From the NCBI GenBank assembly GCA_031291255.1, contig JARLJN010000103.1, forward strand, positions 1 to 49,960: a stretch of 49,960 bases of DNA, written 5' to 3'. The notes beneath the pieces were generated by a model, which ran no database searches, was not told the origin of the DNA, and was given only the letters and a program-made list of their open reading frames with translations. Positions 17,019-26,097 of this stretch are shown piece by piece. A program made the position numbers and the translations under genes. This DNA is from Gammaproteobacteria bacterium (GTDB lineage Bacteria > Pseudomonadota > Gammaproteobacteria > DSM-16500). Position 1 is the first letter of the stretch. Each line of letters begins with the position of its first letter.

Positions 17019-17854
17019 GATTCGATACAGGGTACAGACGCATAATTAACACCTATTGCTGTTATCAGTTCAGAAGTTTTAAATAATGGATAATGTGAAT
17101 CTAACTTAACCCTTCTCTTTACATCTAATTTAGTGACATCCATGCTCAGACCTCGCGTACTGTCTAACATATATCGATGACCATTAGCAGCAACATAAAT
17201 AATTACTGCATGCGCAACTGAACCTGAAGAATAAAGTGATGAAGCGTTTTTTAAAATTAAATCTGTACGAAAGCGATAAACTTTTTCTGCATTCAGATTC
17301 AAATGATCAAATAATTTCACTAGCATATAGCCTGTCATTAACGCAGCATGTCGACATGCACCGGCTTTTTCTGCTAGAAAATTTTCAAGTGGAATCGTTT
17401 TTCTATATAATATAATTTGATCGGGTTGATAATTTCTAATAATGGTATTTACTTTTTGGTCTATAATCTCTTTGGTATTTTTAAAAAATAAATTTTGCAC
17501 GTAGTTAACGAGACTTGGAAAATAATCTTGAGGTTTTTTTGCTAACTTTACGTTTGCTTTTTTATTTTCAGACTCATGATCTGACTCTTCCGTATCTGTT
17601 ACAGCCTCTTCTTCTTCCACTGTTTTCAAATAATCTTGAAAATAACCATCTAACACTGCAGATTGCATATTTAATAAAATAGTTTCTCTCGCAGAGCCGC
17701 GACAAGCGTAATAAGAGTCCAATACAAGCGCATCATCATGTTTTAACATCTGGTAATACTTTCCGTCGAACTTAACGGGATCAGATCCACAAACTGATGC
17801 AGCGATATCTGAACGGGTTTTAATGGGGCTGGAGGACGCTGCTGATGAAAACAT
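16982..17854 (-). CDS. Transglutaminase-like cysteine protein, effector-like
   Basis: 290 residues, no signal peptide. The centre and C-terminal half show a papain/transglutaminase-type triad in the usual order: Cys167 in EKAGACRHAALMTGYML, His215 in GSVAHAVIIYV, and Asp231 in YMLDSTRG. Such domains act as proteases, amidases or cross-linkers. An acidic disordered stretch at 79-98 (VEEEEAVTDTEESDHE) splits the N-terminal part from the enzyme domain. The last 11 residues (VARIERCENPR) are encoded by the inverted-repeat arm at 16988-17018, so the natural C-terminus was probably altered. The ATG at 17854 opens with a Ser-rich MFSSAASSSP. A host-directed role is likely for this genome type but unproven. 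Confidence 0.65.
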   Translation of the reverse strand: MFSSAASSSPIKTRSDIAASVCGSDPVKFDGKYYQMLKHDDALVLDSYYACRGSARETILLNMQSAVLDGYFQDYLKTVEEEEAVTDTEESDHESENKKANVKLAKKPQDYFPSLVNYVQNLFFKNTKEIIDQKVNTIIRNYQPDQIILYRKTIPLENFLAEKAGACRHAALMTGYMLVKLFDHLNLNAEKVYRFRTDLILKNASSLYSSGSVAHAVIIYVAANGHRYMLDSTRGLSMDVTKLDVKRRVKLDSHYPLFKTSELITAIGVNYASVPCIESVARIERCENPR

Positions 17855-17929
17855 AATGAAACCTCAAAATAATAGGTGAAAATATTGTACTCTAGATCCC
17901 TTTTGCTGTCTATAAATTAGACATAAATT

Positions 17930-17977
17930 GTAGCGAGCACACGATCTGTCCGGAGTTGTAGCACACGACTTGTCCGG
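17930..17977. mobile_element. Left end of an ISNCY-type element with two direct end repeats
   Basis: Two imperfect direct repeats, GTAGCGAGCACACGATCTG followed by TCCGG (17930-17953) and GTAGCACACGACTTGTCCGG (17958-17977), stand 43 bases before the transposase start. Repeated end motifs just upstream of the transposase are usual transposase binding sites. No matching right end is found; it seems lost with the 3' part of the gene. Confidence 0.55.
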
Positions 17978-18019
17978 TTTAACCTGTTGATTGACTTATG
18001 AAAAGGAGGTCACTCACAG

Positions 18020-18571
18020 ATGAACCGTGCAAGGCTGCTACAGGAGTGCCGGAAGATGCGCTTTGATGAAGTTTATACAAGCTGGACTGAGAAACGCCTT
18101 ACTCAAGAAGAGGCTGCCCGTATTTTAGGAGTGAGTGATAGAACATTCAGACGTTATTTATTACGTTATGAAGAATCAGGGATTGAGGGATTAACTGATA
18201 AGCGGATCGCGCAAATTTCATGGCGACGCGCCCCTGTCGATGAGGTCATGGCACTTACGACTTTGTATCAGTCTCATTATATTGGCTGGAACGTTAAACA
18301 CTTTTTTAGTTTTTATAAATGAAAACATTCTGGCGATCGTAGTTACACATGGGTGAAGAAAACCCTGCAAAAACAGGGGTTAGTTAACACTTCTTGCAAG
18401 CATGGTCCACACCGAAAAAAACGTGAGCGAGCTCCTATGGAAGGAATGATGCTACATCAAGATGGAAGCGACCATGAGTGGGTTCCTAATATCCGGTGGG
18501 ATCTGATATCTACAATGGATGATGCAACCAGTACTCACTACTCAAAGATGCGGGGTCAAGTGTCAGCATAG
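18020..18571 (+). pseudogene. ISNCY-family transposase, interrupted and truncated
   Basis: The frame opens with MNRARLLQECRKMRF, after GGAGGT in a suitable place, and carries the helix-turn-helix 'LTQEEAARILGVSDRTFRRYLLRY'. An in-frame TGA at 18320-18322 interrupts it; the same frame then resumes with family sequence (HSGDRSYTWVKKTLQKQGL, 'HQDGSDHEWVP', 'LISTMDDATSTHYS'). At about 18543 it runs into a GGGGTCAAGTGTCAGC repeat and ends. The DDE core is therefore cut after the first aspartates. The element is dead; the repeat element probably inserted in or replaced its 3' half. Confidence 0.85.
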
Positions 18572-18717
18572 AACAAGACAAACCTTATAAAATCTTAAAA
18601 ATATAATTGCGCAATTAAATAAGTTTGATGCTGACACTTGACCCCTTACATCTCAATTAAATAAGTTTGATGCTGACACTTGACCCCTTACATCTTCATT
18701 CTTTGACCCCTTACATT
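18552..18717. repeat. REP-like inverted repeat with a tandemly duplicated 42-base arm
   Basis: GGGGTCAAGTGTCAGCAT (18552-18569) is the exact reverse complement of 18628-18645. The right arm lies in a 42-base unit that occurs twice in perfect tandem (18612-18653 and 18654-18695), and a partial third copy (TTTGACCCCTTACAT) ends near 18716. The design matches 3466-3620: GGGGTCA ends, an AT-rich centre and one arm amplified in tandem. It abuts the broken transposase and lies in the tail region of recJ. Confidence 0.88.
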
Positions 18718-18736
18718 AAATTATTTATAAAACTTA

Positions 18737-20464
18737 TTAAGCCTCCTCCAAATTTTCAACAATCAACTGAACACTTCGACGACCGCGAAATTCATTTACA
18801 TCCAAACGATATGCAACATGCACTTGCTTACAACGATGATTAGGCCACTGCTCTATATCAATATTAAATGCAATCGCATCTATTGTTTGTGCGTGACTGG
18901 ATAACACCATTTTTAAATGTTTATTTCCAACTAAACGTTGATCTATTAACTCAAATACACCATCAAACATAGGCTCAGGAAACGCTTGACCCCAAGGGCC
19001 TGCTGCACGCAACACTTCAGCAATTTCTAAATTTAATTCGTTATTTTGTAACTCACCATCACTCATTAAAAAATTATTAAGTTGTTCATCAGTGATATGT
19101 TGCGAAACCACTTCATTAAAACGCTGAGAAAATTCTTTAAACGCAGAGCGCGGCATACTTAAACCTGCCGCCATCGCGTGACCACCAAATTTATCGATTA
19201 AATGCGGATATTGTGCGGAAATCTGTGCTAACACATCACGTATATGTAAGCCAGGAACAGAACGCGCTGAACCTTTTATTTCATTTTCATTTGATAATGC
19301 AAACGCAATAACAGGCCTATGAAAACGATCTTTAATGCGTGATGCTAAAATACCAATAACACCTTGATGCCATTGTGGATCAAACAAACAAACGCCTTTG
19401 GGTAATTCAGTTTCTTTATCGGGTTTTATTTTATTAAGAATGTCAAAAGCTTGTTCTTGCATTTCTTGTTCTATCTGTCTGCGTTCATCATTCAATTGAT
19501 TTAAAGTCATCGCCATCTTCATGGCTTCTGTCGCATCATCTGTTAACAAACATGCAATACCAAACGACATATCATCTAAACGACCCGCTGCATTTAATCG
19601 CGGACCCACTGCAAAACCTAAATCAGATGCAACTAAACGTGCTTGATTGCGGTTTGCAATTTCAAGTAACGCAGAAATACCAGGCACACACTGCCCTGCT
19701 CGAATGCGGCGTAAACCTTGTTGCACTAACACACGATTATTGTGATCCAATGCAACCACATCAGCGACAGTGCCTAACGCTACTAAATCTAATAAACGAG
19801 ACATATTAGGTTCAGGAATATTTTTTTCTGCAAACCAACCTATGTCAGCCAAATGTCGTCGCAACGCTAACATCACATAAAAAATAACGCCCACCCCCGC
19901 GATATGTTTACTTGCAAATGTATCGCCAGGTTGATTAGGATTTACAATCACATCTGCATCAGGCAATGTTAATCCTGGCAAATGATGATCTGTGACAACC
20001 ACTTTTATTCCCAATGCTTTTGCAGCAGCAACACCTGCATTATTGGCGATACCATTATCGACTGTCACTATCACTGCAGGCGAAAAATCTTTTGCAGCAT
20101 TGACTAACTCAGGTGTTAAACCATAACCATACGTAAAACGATTAGGCACGAGAAATTCAACTTGTTCTGCACCAAAACTTTTTAACGCACGCACGGCTAA
20201 TGCTGTACTGGTTGCACCATCTGCATCAAAATCTCCGACGATTAATATTTTTTCTTGTCTAGATAAAATATCTGCTAAACATAAAACAGCTTTATCTATT
20301 CCTAACAAATCATGATAAGGCAGCAAACGTTCTAAACCGCATTCAAGTTCAGCAGCAGACGTAATGCCACGCACGGAATAAATACGATGTAACAAAGGAT
20401 GTAAATCAGGGCTAGAAAATTTTTCGGAAATTTCTAGATTGCGTCTTATTATTTTTTTTTGCAC
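18737..20464 (-). CDS. recJ: Single-stranded-DNA-specific exonuclease RecJ
   Basis: 5'-3' ssDNA exonuclease of the RecF recombination and mismatch-repair pathways. 575 residues, matching the usual 577. The DHH-phosphoesterase motifs are intact: DFDADG (78-83), the DNG motif (VTVDNGIANN), VTDHH (158-161 region), and in the DHHA1 domain 'FGGHAMAAGLSM'. The start is GTG at 20464 with AGGA 9 bases upstream. The small membrane-protein gene lies 11 bases upstream on the same strand. Confidence 0.95.
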   Translation of the reverse strand: MQKKIIRRNLEISEKFSSPDLHPLLHRIYSVRGITSAAELECGLERLLPYHDLLGIDKAVLCLADILSRQEKILIVGDFDADGATSTALAVRALKSFGAEQVEFLVPNRFTYGYGLTPELVNAAKDFSPAVIVTVDNGIANNAGVAAAKALGIKVVVTDHHLPGLTLPDADVIVNPNQPGDTFASKHIAGVGVIFYVMLALRRHLADIGWFAEKNIPEPNMSRLLDLVALGTVADVVALDHNNRVLVQQGLRRIRAGQCVPGISALLEIANRNQARLVASDLGFAVGPRLNAAGRLDDMSFGIACLLTDDATEAMKMAMTLNQLNDERRQIEQEMQEQAFDILNKIKPDKETELPKGVCLFDPQWHQGVIGILASRIKDRFHRPVIAFALSNENEIKGSARSVPGLHIRDVLAQISAQYPHLIDKFGGHAMAAGLSMPRSAFKEFSQRFNEVVSQHITDEQLNNFLMSDGELQNNELNLEIAEVLRAAGPWGQAFPEPMFDGVFELIDQRLVGNKHLKMVLSSHAQTIDAIAFNIDIEQWPNHRCKQVHVAYRLDVNEFRGRRSVQLIVENLEEA

Positions 20465-20475
20465 TTAGAATAATC

Positions 20476-20730
20476 CTACATCGCAGTTTGTAATATTTTT
20501 TTATTATAACGATTTGTCGCTAACACACTCCAAATACAAGAGATTAGCCACACAAATAAAATCGGCACAAACAATTTGCTGCAACAAACAACAAAACCAA
20601 TCACAATCATGATAATGCCGCCGACTGACGACGCGTAGAGTAATCCTACAGGTCCTAATAGTGCGCTAAATAGCAACGCCCCTGCGACGCTTTTGAAAGG
20701 CAGAGTCAATGTTGATTTTCTATCATTCAT
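20476..20730 (-). CDS. Small inner-membrane protein
   Basis: 84 residues from ATG 20730; an ATG 9 bases earlier is too close to the GGGAG ribosome site, whereas 20730 has 10-base spacing. Two or three hydrophobic segments: 'VAGALLFSALLGPVGLLYASSVGGIIMIVIGFVVCC' and 'FVPILFVWLISCIWSVLA'. The G-P-V-G-L-L-Y pattern resembles small YqaE- or TM2-like proteins, but no family is assigned. It ends 11 bases before recJ and is probably cotranscribed with it. Confidence 0.65.
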   Translation of the reverse strand: MNDRKSTLTLPFKSVAGALLFSALLGPVGLLYASSVGGIIMIVIGFVVCCSKLFVPILFVWLISCIWSVLATNRYNKKILQTAM

Positions 20731-20808
20731 AAATCCCATACTCCCAATGACAATTCTTTGCTAACATTACCATCCTAAGCTTTACTGCTCAATCCGTATG
20801 GGAAATAT

Positions 20809-21180
20809 ATGTCGCTCACTTTAGATGATAATAACGCCAATTACCAAATTCGCGCATACAAGCCAGGCTTTATACAAGTTAATGAAACAACTTTTACACA
20901 TAGCTTGATCATTTCTGCCACGCAATTGATTACAGATTGGGCTCCTCAAACTCTGCAAGAACTTAAAGCAGAACATTTATCTATCATCAAAGAGCTTAAA
21001 CCTGCTGTATTACTGATAGGCACAGGAGCAACTCTAAAATTTCCATCACTCGATATTTATGGGGAATTATTAAACCAAGGAATAGGCGTAGAAATCATGG
21101 ATACCAGCGCAGCCTGTAGAACATATAACGCGCTTGCATCAGAAGAACGAAATGTAATGGCTGCACTCATCATCAAGTAA
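20809..21180 (+). CDS. Mth938-like (DUF498/NDUFAF3-family) protein
   Basis: 123 residues, cytosolic. The protein shows the Mth938 fold pattern: 'IRAYKPGFIQVNETTFTHSLIIS', 'LKPAVLLIGTGATLKFPS' and 'GIGVEIMDTSAACRTYNALASEERNVMAALI'. The G-T-G and D-T-x-A-A-x-x-T-Y-N motifs are the most conserved in the family. The mitochondrial relative NDUFAF3 assists complex I assembly; the bacterial role is not settled. It is divergent from the recJ-side operon and converges on the CBS-domain transporter. Confidence 0.85.
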   Translation: MSLTLDDNNANYQIRAYKPGFIQVNETTFTHSLIISATQLITDWAPQTLQELKAEHLSIIKELKPAVLLIGTGATLKFPSLDIYGELLNQGIGVEIMDTSAACRTYNALASEERNVMAALIIK

Positions 21181-21190
21181 TAGAGTTAAC

Positions 21191-22453
21191 TTAAACCTCT
21201 ATTCGTGGAAATAATTGTGCTTTTGTAATTCTGTTATCTTTGACTTCTAACACTTCAATAGGATGACCTGCCACCAATAATCCTATCCCAGCCACAGGCA
21301 TGGCTTCTAATTCTTCTATGATTAATCCATTTAAGGTGCGCGGCCCTACCGTAGGAAACTGCCAGGTAGTCACTCGATTTAATTCTCTCAGCGTAACAGC
21401 CCCATCCACTAAATAACTTCCATCGGGTTGTTGTTCAATTTTATTTGGCGAAATTTTATTCGTTGTAAACTCACCTACTATCTCTTCTAAAATATCTTCC
21501 AAAGTGACTAATCCATGAATTTCACCATACTCATCGACTATCAATGCCAAGCGTTTACGTTTTTGTTGAAAATTCATTAACTGTATATTTAAAGGGGTTC
21601 CAGCTGGAACAAAGTAAGGTTGATGCAGTTTTTCCAGCAGTTTTTCTTCATTCAAGGTATGACCTTTAATCAACACTCTAGTCAGTTCACGCAGGTGCAC
21701 AATACCTATCACCTGATTAATGTTTTCACGATAAATAGGCACCCAGTCGTGTGGACTGCGTGATAATTGCTTTCGTATATCTTCCCAAGGTTGATTGATA
21801 TCAATCCCATATATTTCATGATCAGGTATCATCACATCATCTACTGTCACTTGATTTAAATCCAAAATACCCAGCAACATACTTTGATATTCAATAGACA
21901 TGCGTCCTGCTGTATCAAATACGACACTGCGCAATTCTTCACGACTTAACGCCTCGTTATACTTGTGACCTATTTTAATTCCTAGCACGCGTAATACTCC
22001 GTTAGCAATGAAATTAATAAACCAAACAAAGGGGTAAAATACGACCAGCATTCCATAGATAGGCCAAGCGACCAATCTAGAAACAAACTCAGGATAGAGA
22101 GCAGCAACCGTTTTAGGTGCGACTTCAGCAAAAATTAAAATAACGAAAGTCAGTATCACTGTTGCGATGACAACACCGGCATCACCAAAAAATGCGCTTG
22201 CCAGCAAGGTGGATAACACAGAAGCGATAATATTGGCTAAACTGTTGCCAATTAAAATCATGCCCAGTAAGCGGTCGGGGCGTTTCAACAATTTCAAAAT
22301 GAGGATAGCATACCCTTGATTTAGCCTAGCCTTATGCCTTAACCTATAGCGGTTTATTGACATTAATGCGGTTTCGGTAGCAGAAAAAAACCCTGATAAC
22401 AACACCAGCAGCACCAGAACTATAGAAAAAATAACCAACTGTAATTGACTCAA
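21191..22453 (-). CDS. CNNM/CorC-type transporter (DUF21 + CBS pair + CorC_HlyC)
   Basis: 420 residues. The TTG start at 22453 is used because GAGG lies 8 bases upstream and because the next ATG would remove the first membrane helix. Residues 1-170 form the DUF21 domain with 3-4 membrane helices ('FFSATETALMSINRYRLRHKA'). Residues 190-330 hold two CBS domains ('VTVDDVMIPDHEIYGIDI', 'RLALIVDEYGEIHGLVTLEDILEEIVGE'). Residues 335-415 form the CorC/HlyC domain ('LRELNRVTTWQFPT', 'TLNGLIIEELEAMP'). Bacterial members (YfjD/CorB, YtfL) are linked to Mg2+/Co2+ or cadaverine resistance. Confidence 0.9.
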   Translation of the reverse strand: MSQLQLVIFSIVLVLLVLLSGFFSATETALMSINRYRLRHKARLNQGYAILILKLLKRPDRLLGMILIGNSLANIIASVLSTLLASAFFGDAGVVIATVILTFVILIFAEVAPKTVAALYPEFVSRLVAWPIYGMLVVFYPFVWFINFIANGVLRVLGIKIGHKYNEALSREELRSVVFDTAGRMSIEYQSMLLGILDLNQVTVDDVMIPDHEIYGIDINQPWEDIRKQLSRSPHDWVPIYRENINQVIGIVHLRELTRVLIKGHTLNEEKLLEKLHQPYFVPAGTPLNIQLMNFQQKRKRLALIVDEYGEIHGLVTLEDILEEIVGEFTTNKISPNKIEQQPDGSYLVDGAVTLRELNRVTTWQFPTVGPRTLNGLIIEELEAMPVAGIGLLVAGHPIEVLEVKDNRITKAQLFPRIEV

Positions 22454-22649
22454 TCTATAACCTCATCAGTAAATCCATCTATTGATTTTCTAATCTCAAA
22501 GAGCAGGCTTATCAAATCACCTCAAAGAGAGTTAAAACTTTTGCAAGTTCATTAGAACCGGTTATAATTCTTACTACTTAACCCCCTACAACTCATCTGC
22601 GCGAACATTCATCCAACTTATATAATACTACAAATAACGAGAGCCCTAA

Positions 22650-23963
22650 ATGGATCCTAGATTACCCGCTGAATTACCATCAGAAGCAGCATCGCTCCCC
22701 ACTCGCTGGTATCACAGCTTAGGGACGGCACTATTATGGGCTATGCCTATTGCGAATGCACTCTGCGATACCGCAGTGATGGCCATGGCTGTGAAGGATA
22801 TGGAGGAAGATGAATCTGGCTCTATCGAAAGCACTCTTATCCTCGCTGGAATTAGTTTATTTACTTTCATCCAGTCCGTCTCTTTAAGCGGCCCGTCTAC
22901 AGTTAAAAGTTTTAAAGAAACAGTAGCCATTTGTAAAACAAAAAAAATTCCTGATGACATCAATGAATGGCCCGTTCTTTCGAAAAATAGAGAAATAACC
23001 TCTATCTGTTTAGCCAGCACTATCACCATGATGGCAGGTGCTGCTGACTTTGCCGCAAGTTATTACTTCATTGATCAAGCACCTGATGATTATGGTTTTG
23101 CAGATAAAATTAATCCTACGCCTTGGAAAATTTTTTCTATTTGTATGGGATCGATTACTGCATTTACAACTGTATTTACCGAAGGAATCAGTACCTATAA
23201 ATTTATCCGCAGAAAATTATCCTCACACATTTTTGAGAATCCTCATCCACACAGAAAATTACTTTCAAAAATAATAGGCTATCCTTTAGCTATCGTAGGA
23301 GCATCTGAAAATGTCGTTGAAGCCTACGCTTCAATTAAAAATTCACTGTCACCTTCGACAACCCCAATTAAATACACCTTACTCTTTGCTTGCAGCCCCA
23401 AAGGTGTCACTGACTTTTGTTTTTCCGGAAAAATATCTGTGCACGCAATAGAATGTTTTTTTGAAAAAATACAACATCAAAAACCCGATAGAAAAGAAGT
23501 TGTTGCTCTGCTACTTGCATTAGGAACTTCTATACTTGTGATGAGCCCACAACCTGCATTAACAAACGCGCTGATGACAGATACGCAAACTTCTCTGCCT
23601 TTTGATTCTCCGCGCGCACTTATTCTGACATTAAGCTGGGGTGTGATGTTACGTGATGGCATAGTACAAGCTTACACGCTTTATCCTTTGAGCCATCAAT
23701 CAGTAAAATGGTTAACATCAAAAACATCAAGCATTACTCAATATTTATTTCCAACGTCTTCAAGACCCAATCCTGATTTAGAAAGAGCTTTGTTAGCGCA
23801 AGAACCTACTCAACAATCTATACAAAATGATTTGATTATTGATATTCCTACTCCTAGCAGAATTTATTCAGAAAATAAAAATATTTTATTTCAAAAACCT
23901 GACGCGAAAAATCAAAATGCTTCTCACATCAACTCAGAATATTATTCACGCTCTATGCCTTGA
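22650..23963 (+). CDS. Hypothetical multi-pass membrane protein with long polar tail
   Basis: 437 residues, no family recognised. About six to seven hydrophobic segments between residues 25 and 345 ('SLGTALLWAMPIANALCDTAVMAMAV', 'TLLFACSPKGVTDFCFSG', 'EVVALLLALGTSILVMSP'), separated by charged loops. The last 80 residues are disordered and polar (SSRPNPDLERALLAQEPTQQ and onward). The ATG at 22650 has a modest GAGAG ribosome site. Its 3' end overlaps the end of the convergent U-box gene by 18 bases. The architecture suggests a protein inserted in a membrane, possibly of the host. That is a guess from context. Confidence 0.65.
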   Translation: MDPRLPAELPSEAASLPTRWYHSLGTALLWAMPIANALCDTAVMAMAVKDMEEDESGSIESTLILAGISLFTFIQSVSLSGPSTVKSFKETVAICKTKKIPDDINEWPVLSKNREITSICLASTITMMAGAADFAASYYFIDQAPDDYGFADKINPTPWKIFSICMGSITAFTTVFTEGISTYKFIRRKLSSHIFENPHPHRKLLSKIIGYPLAIVGASENVVEAYASIKNSLSPSTTPIKYTLLFACSPKGVTDFCFSGKISVHAIECFFEKIQHQKPDRKEVVALLLALGTSILVMSPQPALTNALMTDTQTSLPFDSPRALILTLSWGVMLRDGIVQAYTLYPLSHQSVKWLTSKTSSITQYLFPTSSRPNPDLERALLAQEPTQQSIQNDLIIDIPTPSRIYSENKNILFQKPDAKNQNASHINSEYYSRSMP

Positions 23964-24566
23964 AGCTACCTGTTCACATCTATTTTCAAACTGACATTTT
24001 ATTTTTTTAAACATTGTTTCATACTTGCTAATTTTTTCTTGAATATTATTTTTTATAATTCTATTCGTCTCAGGTAATTTTTTTTCAATTAATATTTTTC
24101 GTGTAACAGGACATCGTCTTTGTTCTTTCGCTTTTGCAAGCCATTTCGCAATTTCATTTTTTTCAAACGTAATACCGCTGCTCATCGTCACGGGATCAGA
24201 CATAATAAATTGTCCTATTGGGCAGCTATATTTTTTTTCGAGTTCGTTACATTTGATTTCTAATTCCAAAAGCTCTGATTCAACTTGTGCAGACACTTCT
24301 AATTTTCGCAAATCTTTAATATTATTTTCTAAAACCGCTAATCGGTCGGCATTTGGATTTATTAAATTGTAAAAAAATTTAAAATGAGTGTTAGTGTGAT
24401 TTACACCATGCTCATAGCCCACAACTTTATTAGCACCATAAGCTGCAATAACTAACCCAAAAAAACATATTCCCGTTACAGGCAACAAATATTCTTCAAT
24501 ATTATTATTATTTGACTGCAAATACGTCATTAACATCCCTAACACACACTTTCCTTTTTGATTCAC
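23946..24566 (-). CDS. Membrane-anchored U-box (E3 ubiquitin ligase-like) protein
   Basis: 206 residues. Layout: one membrane segment at 27-45 ('YLLPVTGICFFGLVIAAYG'), a coiled coil at 72-113, a U-box at 114-180, and a short basic tail. The U-box shows the diagnostic residues: SCPIGQFIMSDPVTMSSGIT, then FEKNEIAKWL, CPVTRKIL, and an N-R-x-I-K-N-x-I helix. U-boxes recruit E2 enzymes and are a eukaryotic fold; in bacteria they occur in secreted effectors such as Legionella LubX. The start may be one of three nearby ATGs (codons 1, 11, 13). There is no signal peptide cut site, so the segment acts as an anchor. Host-directed ubiquitylation is inferred. Confidence 0.85.
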   Translation of the reverse strand: MNQKGKCVLGMLMTYLQSNNNNIEEYLLPVTGICFFGLVIAAYGANKVVGYEHGVNHTNTHFKFFYNLINPNADRLAVLENNIKDLRKLEVSAQVESELLELEIKCNELEKKYSCPIGQFIMSDPVTMSSGITFEKNEIAKWLAKAKEQRRCPVTRKILIEKKLPETNRIIKNNIQEKISKYETMFKKIKCQFENRCEQVASRHRA

Positions 24567-24628
24567 ATTAATTTAAAAGTCAGATATACTTCATCGCCTT
24601 TCGAAACTCAATAATTAGTAGTGAGATT

Positions 24629-26023
24629 ATGTTTTCAAATCTTTCAGAACGCTTAACTCGTGTATTAAAAAACTTATCCGGTACAGGCCGCCTGACCGAA
24701 GATAATATTAAAGACACCATGCGTGACATACGTATGGCCTTACTAGAGGCCGACGTTGCATTACCTGTGGTCAAGACTTTCATCGAACATATACAAGCTA
24801 AAGCTATAGGCACAGAGGTGATGACTAGCCTCACCCCCGGCCAGGCTTTAATTAAACTCGTACACGATGAGTTAGTCACCTTAATGGGTGAGCAATGTGA
24901 CACCCTAAACTTACAAAGCCAGCCGCCCGTCGTTATCTTAATGGCCGGTTTACAAGGCTCAGGCAAAACAACCACAGTCGCAAAACTGGCTCGTTGGTTA
25001 ATTCAATCTCAAAAAAAATCCGTTATGGTTGCCAGTGCAGATATTTACCGCCCAGCAGCTATACAACAGCTAGAAACCTTAGCCGCTACGGTTGAAGCAC
25101 AATTTTTCCCTAGTCAAAGCGATCAAGATCCAGTAGCAATTGCCCAGAATGCCATACAAGCAGCTAAATCTAAATTAGTTGATGTCGTCATCATAGATAC
25201 CGCGGGTCGTTTACACATAGACGCCGATATGATGAGTGAAATCAAGCGATTACATGACGCCATTCGCCCAGTAGAAACCTTGTTCGTTGTAGACAGCATG
25301 ACAGGGCAAGATGCGGCTAACACAGCCAAAGCATTTAATGATGCCCTGCCCTTAACAGGTGTCATTTTAACAAAAACAGATGGTGATGCTCGCGGTGGTG
25401 CTGCTTTATCCATACGCCAAATTACCGGCAAACCTATTAAATTCTTAGGAATAGGTGAAAAAACTGACGCCTTAGAACCTTTTCATCCTGATCGTGTGGC
25501 GTCTCGTATATTAGGTATGGGTGACATACTGACGCTTGTAGAAGAAGCGGAACGCACTATAGATCGTGAAAAAGCAGACAAGCTCGCAAAAAAGATTAAA
25601 AAAGGCAAAACCTTTGACCTTGAAGATTTCCGTGATCAATTACGCCAAATAGGTAAAATGGGCGGAGTCATGGGCATAGTCAGCAAATTACCTGGCTTAG
25701 GAAATTTGCCTCAAGCTGCCAAAGATAAGCTTAACGATAAGATGCTGGTAGAGATTGAAGCCATCATCAACTCAATGACACGCAAAGAACGTCGATTCCC
25801 AGCCGTCATCAAAGGCTCGCGCAAACGCCGTATTGCTAATGGTTCCGGCACTGATATTCAAGCAGTAAACCGCCTATTAAAGCAATTCACGCAAATGCAA
25901 AAAATGATGAAAAAGCTGTCTAATAAAGGCGGGCTGTTAAAGTTAATGCGTGGCATGCAAGGAAAAATGCCTATGGGTGGTTTAGGCGGAATGGGCGGCG
26001 GATTCCCACCGTTAGGACAATAA
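24629..26023 (+). CDS. ffh: Signal recognition particle protein Ffh (SRP54)
   Basis: GTPase that binds 4.5S RNA and signal peptides and docks with FtsY. 464 residues. N domain at 1-90; G domain with the P-loop GLQGSGKTTT (107-116), 'DIYRPAA', 'DTAGRLHID' and 'TKTDGDARGG'; and a C-terminal M domain with the methionine-rich finger (MGGVMGIVSKLPG) and RNA-binding region (RKRRIANGSGTDIQAVN). It ends in a Gly/Met-rich tail. First gene of the ffh - rpsP - rimM - trmD - rplS segment. A hairpin terminator follows. Confidence 0.97.
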   Translation: MFSNLSERLTRVLKNLSGTGRLTEDNIKDTMRDIRMALLEADVALPVVKTFIEHIQAKAIGTEVMTSLTPGQALIKLVHDELVTLMGEQCDTLNLQSQPPVVILMAGLQGSGKTTTVAKLARWLIQSQKKSVMVASADIYRPAAIQQLETLAATVEAQFFPSQSDQDPVAIAQNAIQAAKSKLVDVVIIDTAGRLHIDADMMSEIKRLHDAIRPVETLFVVDSMTGQDAANTAKAFNDALPLTGVILTKTDGDARGGAALSIRQITGKPIKFLGIGEKTDALEPFHPDRVASRILGMGDILTLVEEAERTIDREKADKLAKKIKKGKTFDLEDFRDQLRQIGKMGGVMGIVSKLPGLGNLPQAAKDKLNDKMLVEIEAIINSMTRKERRFPAVIKGSRKRRIANGSGTDIQAVNRLLKQFTQMQKMMKKLSNKGGLLKLMRGMQGKMPMGGLGGMGGGFPPLGQ

Positions 26024-26037
26024 AGATACAAATCGTG

Positions 26038-26070
26038 GGTGGATTAGGTGCACAGGCACCCTAATCCACC
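26038..26070. terminator. Hairpin after ffh, related to the GGTGGGTTAGG repeat family
   Basis: GGTGGATTAGGTGC (26038-26051) pairs with GCACCCTAATCCACC (26056-26070) with one bulged base and a 4-base loop. It is followed by AAATATCTTTTCC, a weak T-rich tail. The arm sequence is close to the larger repeat at 27781-27887. Probably terminates ffh before the separate rpsP promoter. Confidence 0.6.
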
Positions 26071-26097
26071 AAATATCTTTTCCTTCAGCCAACAGGC

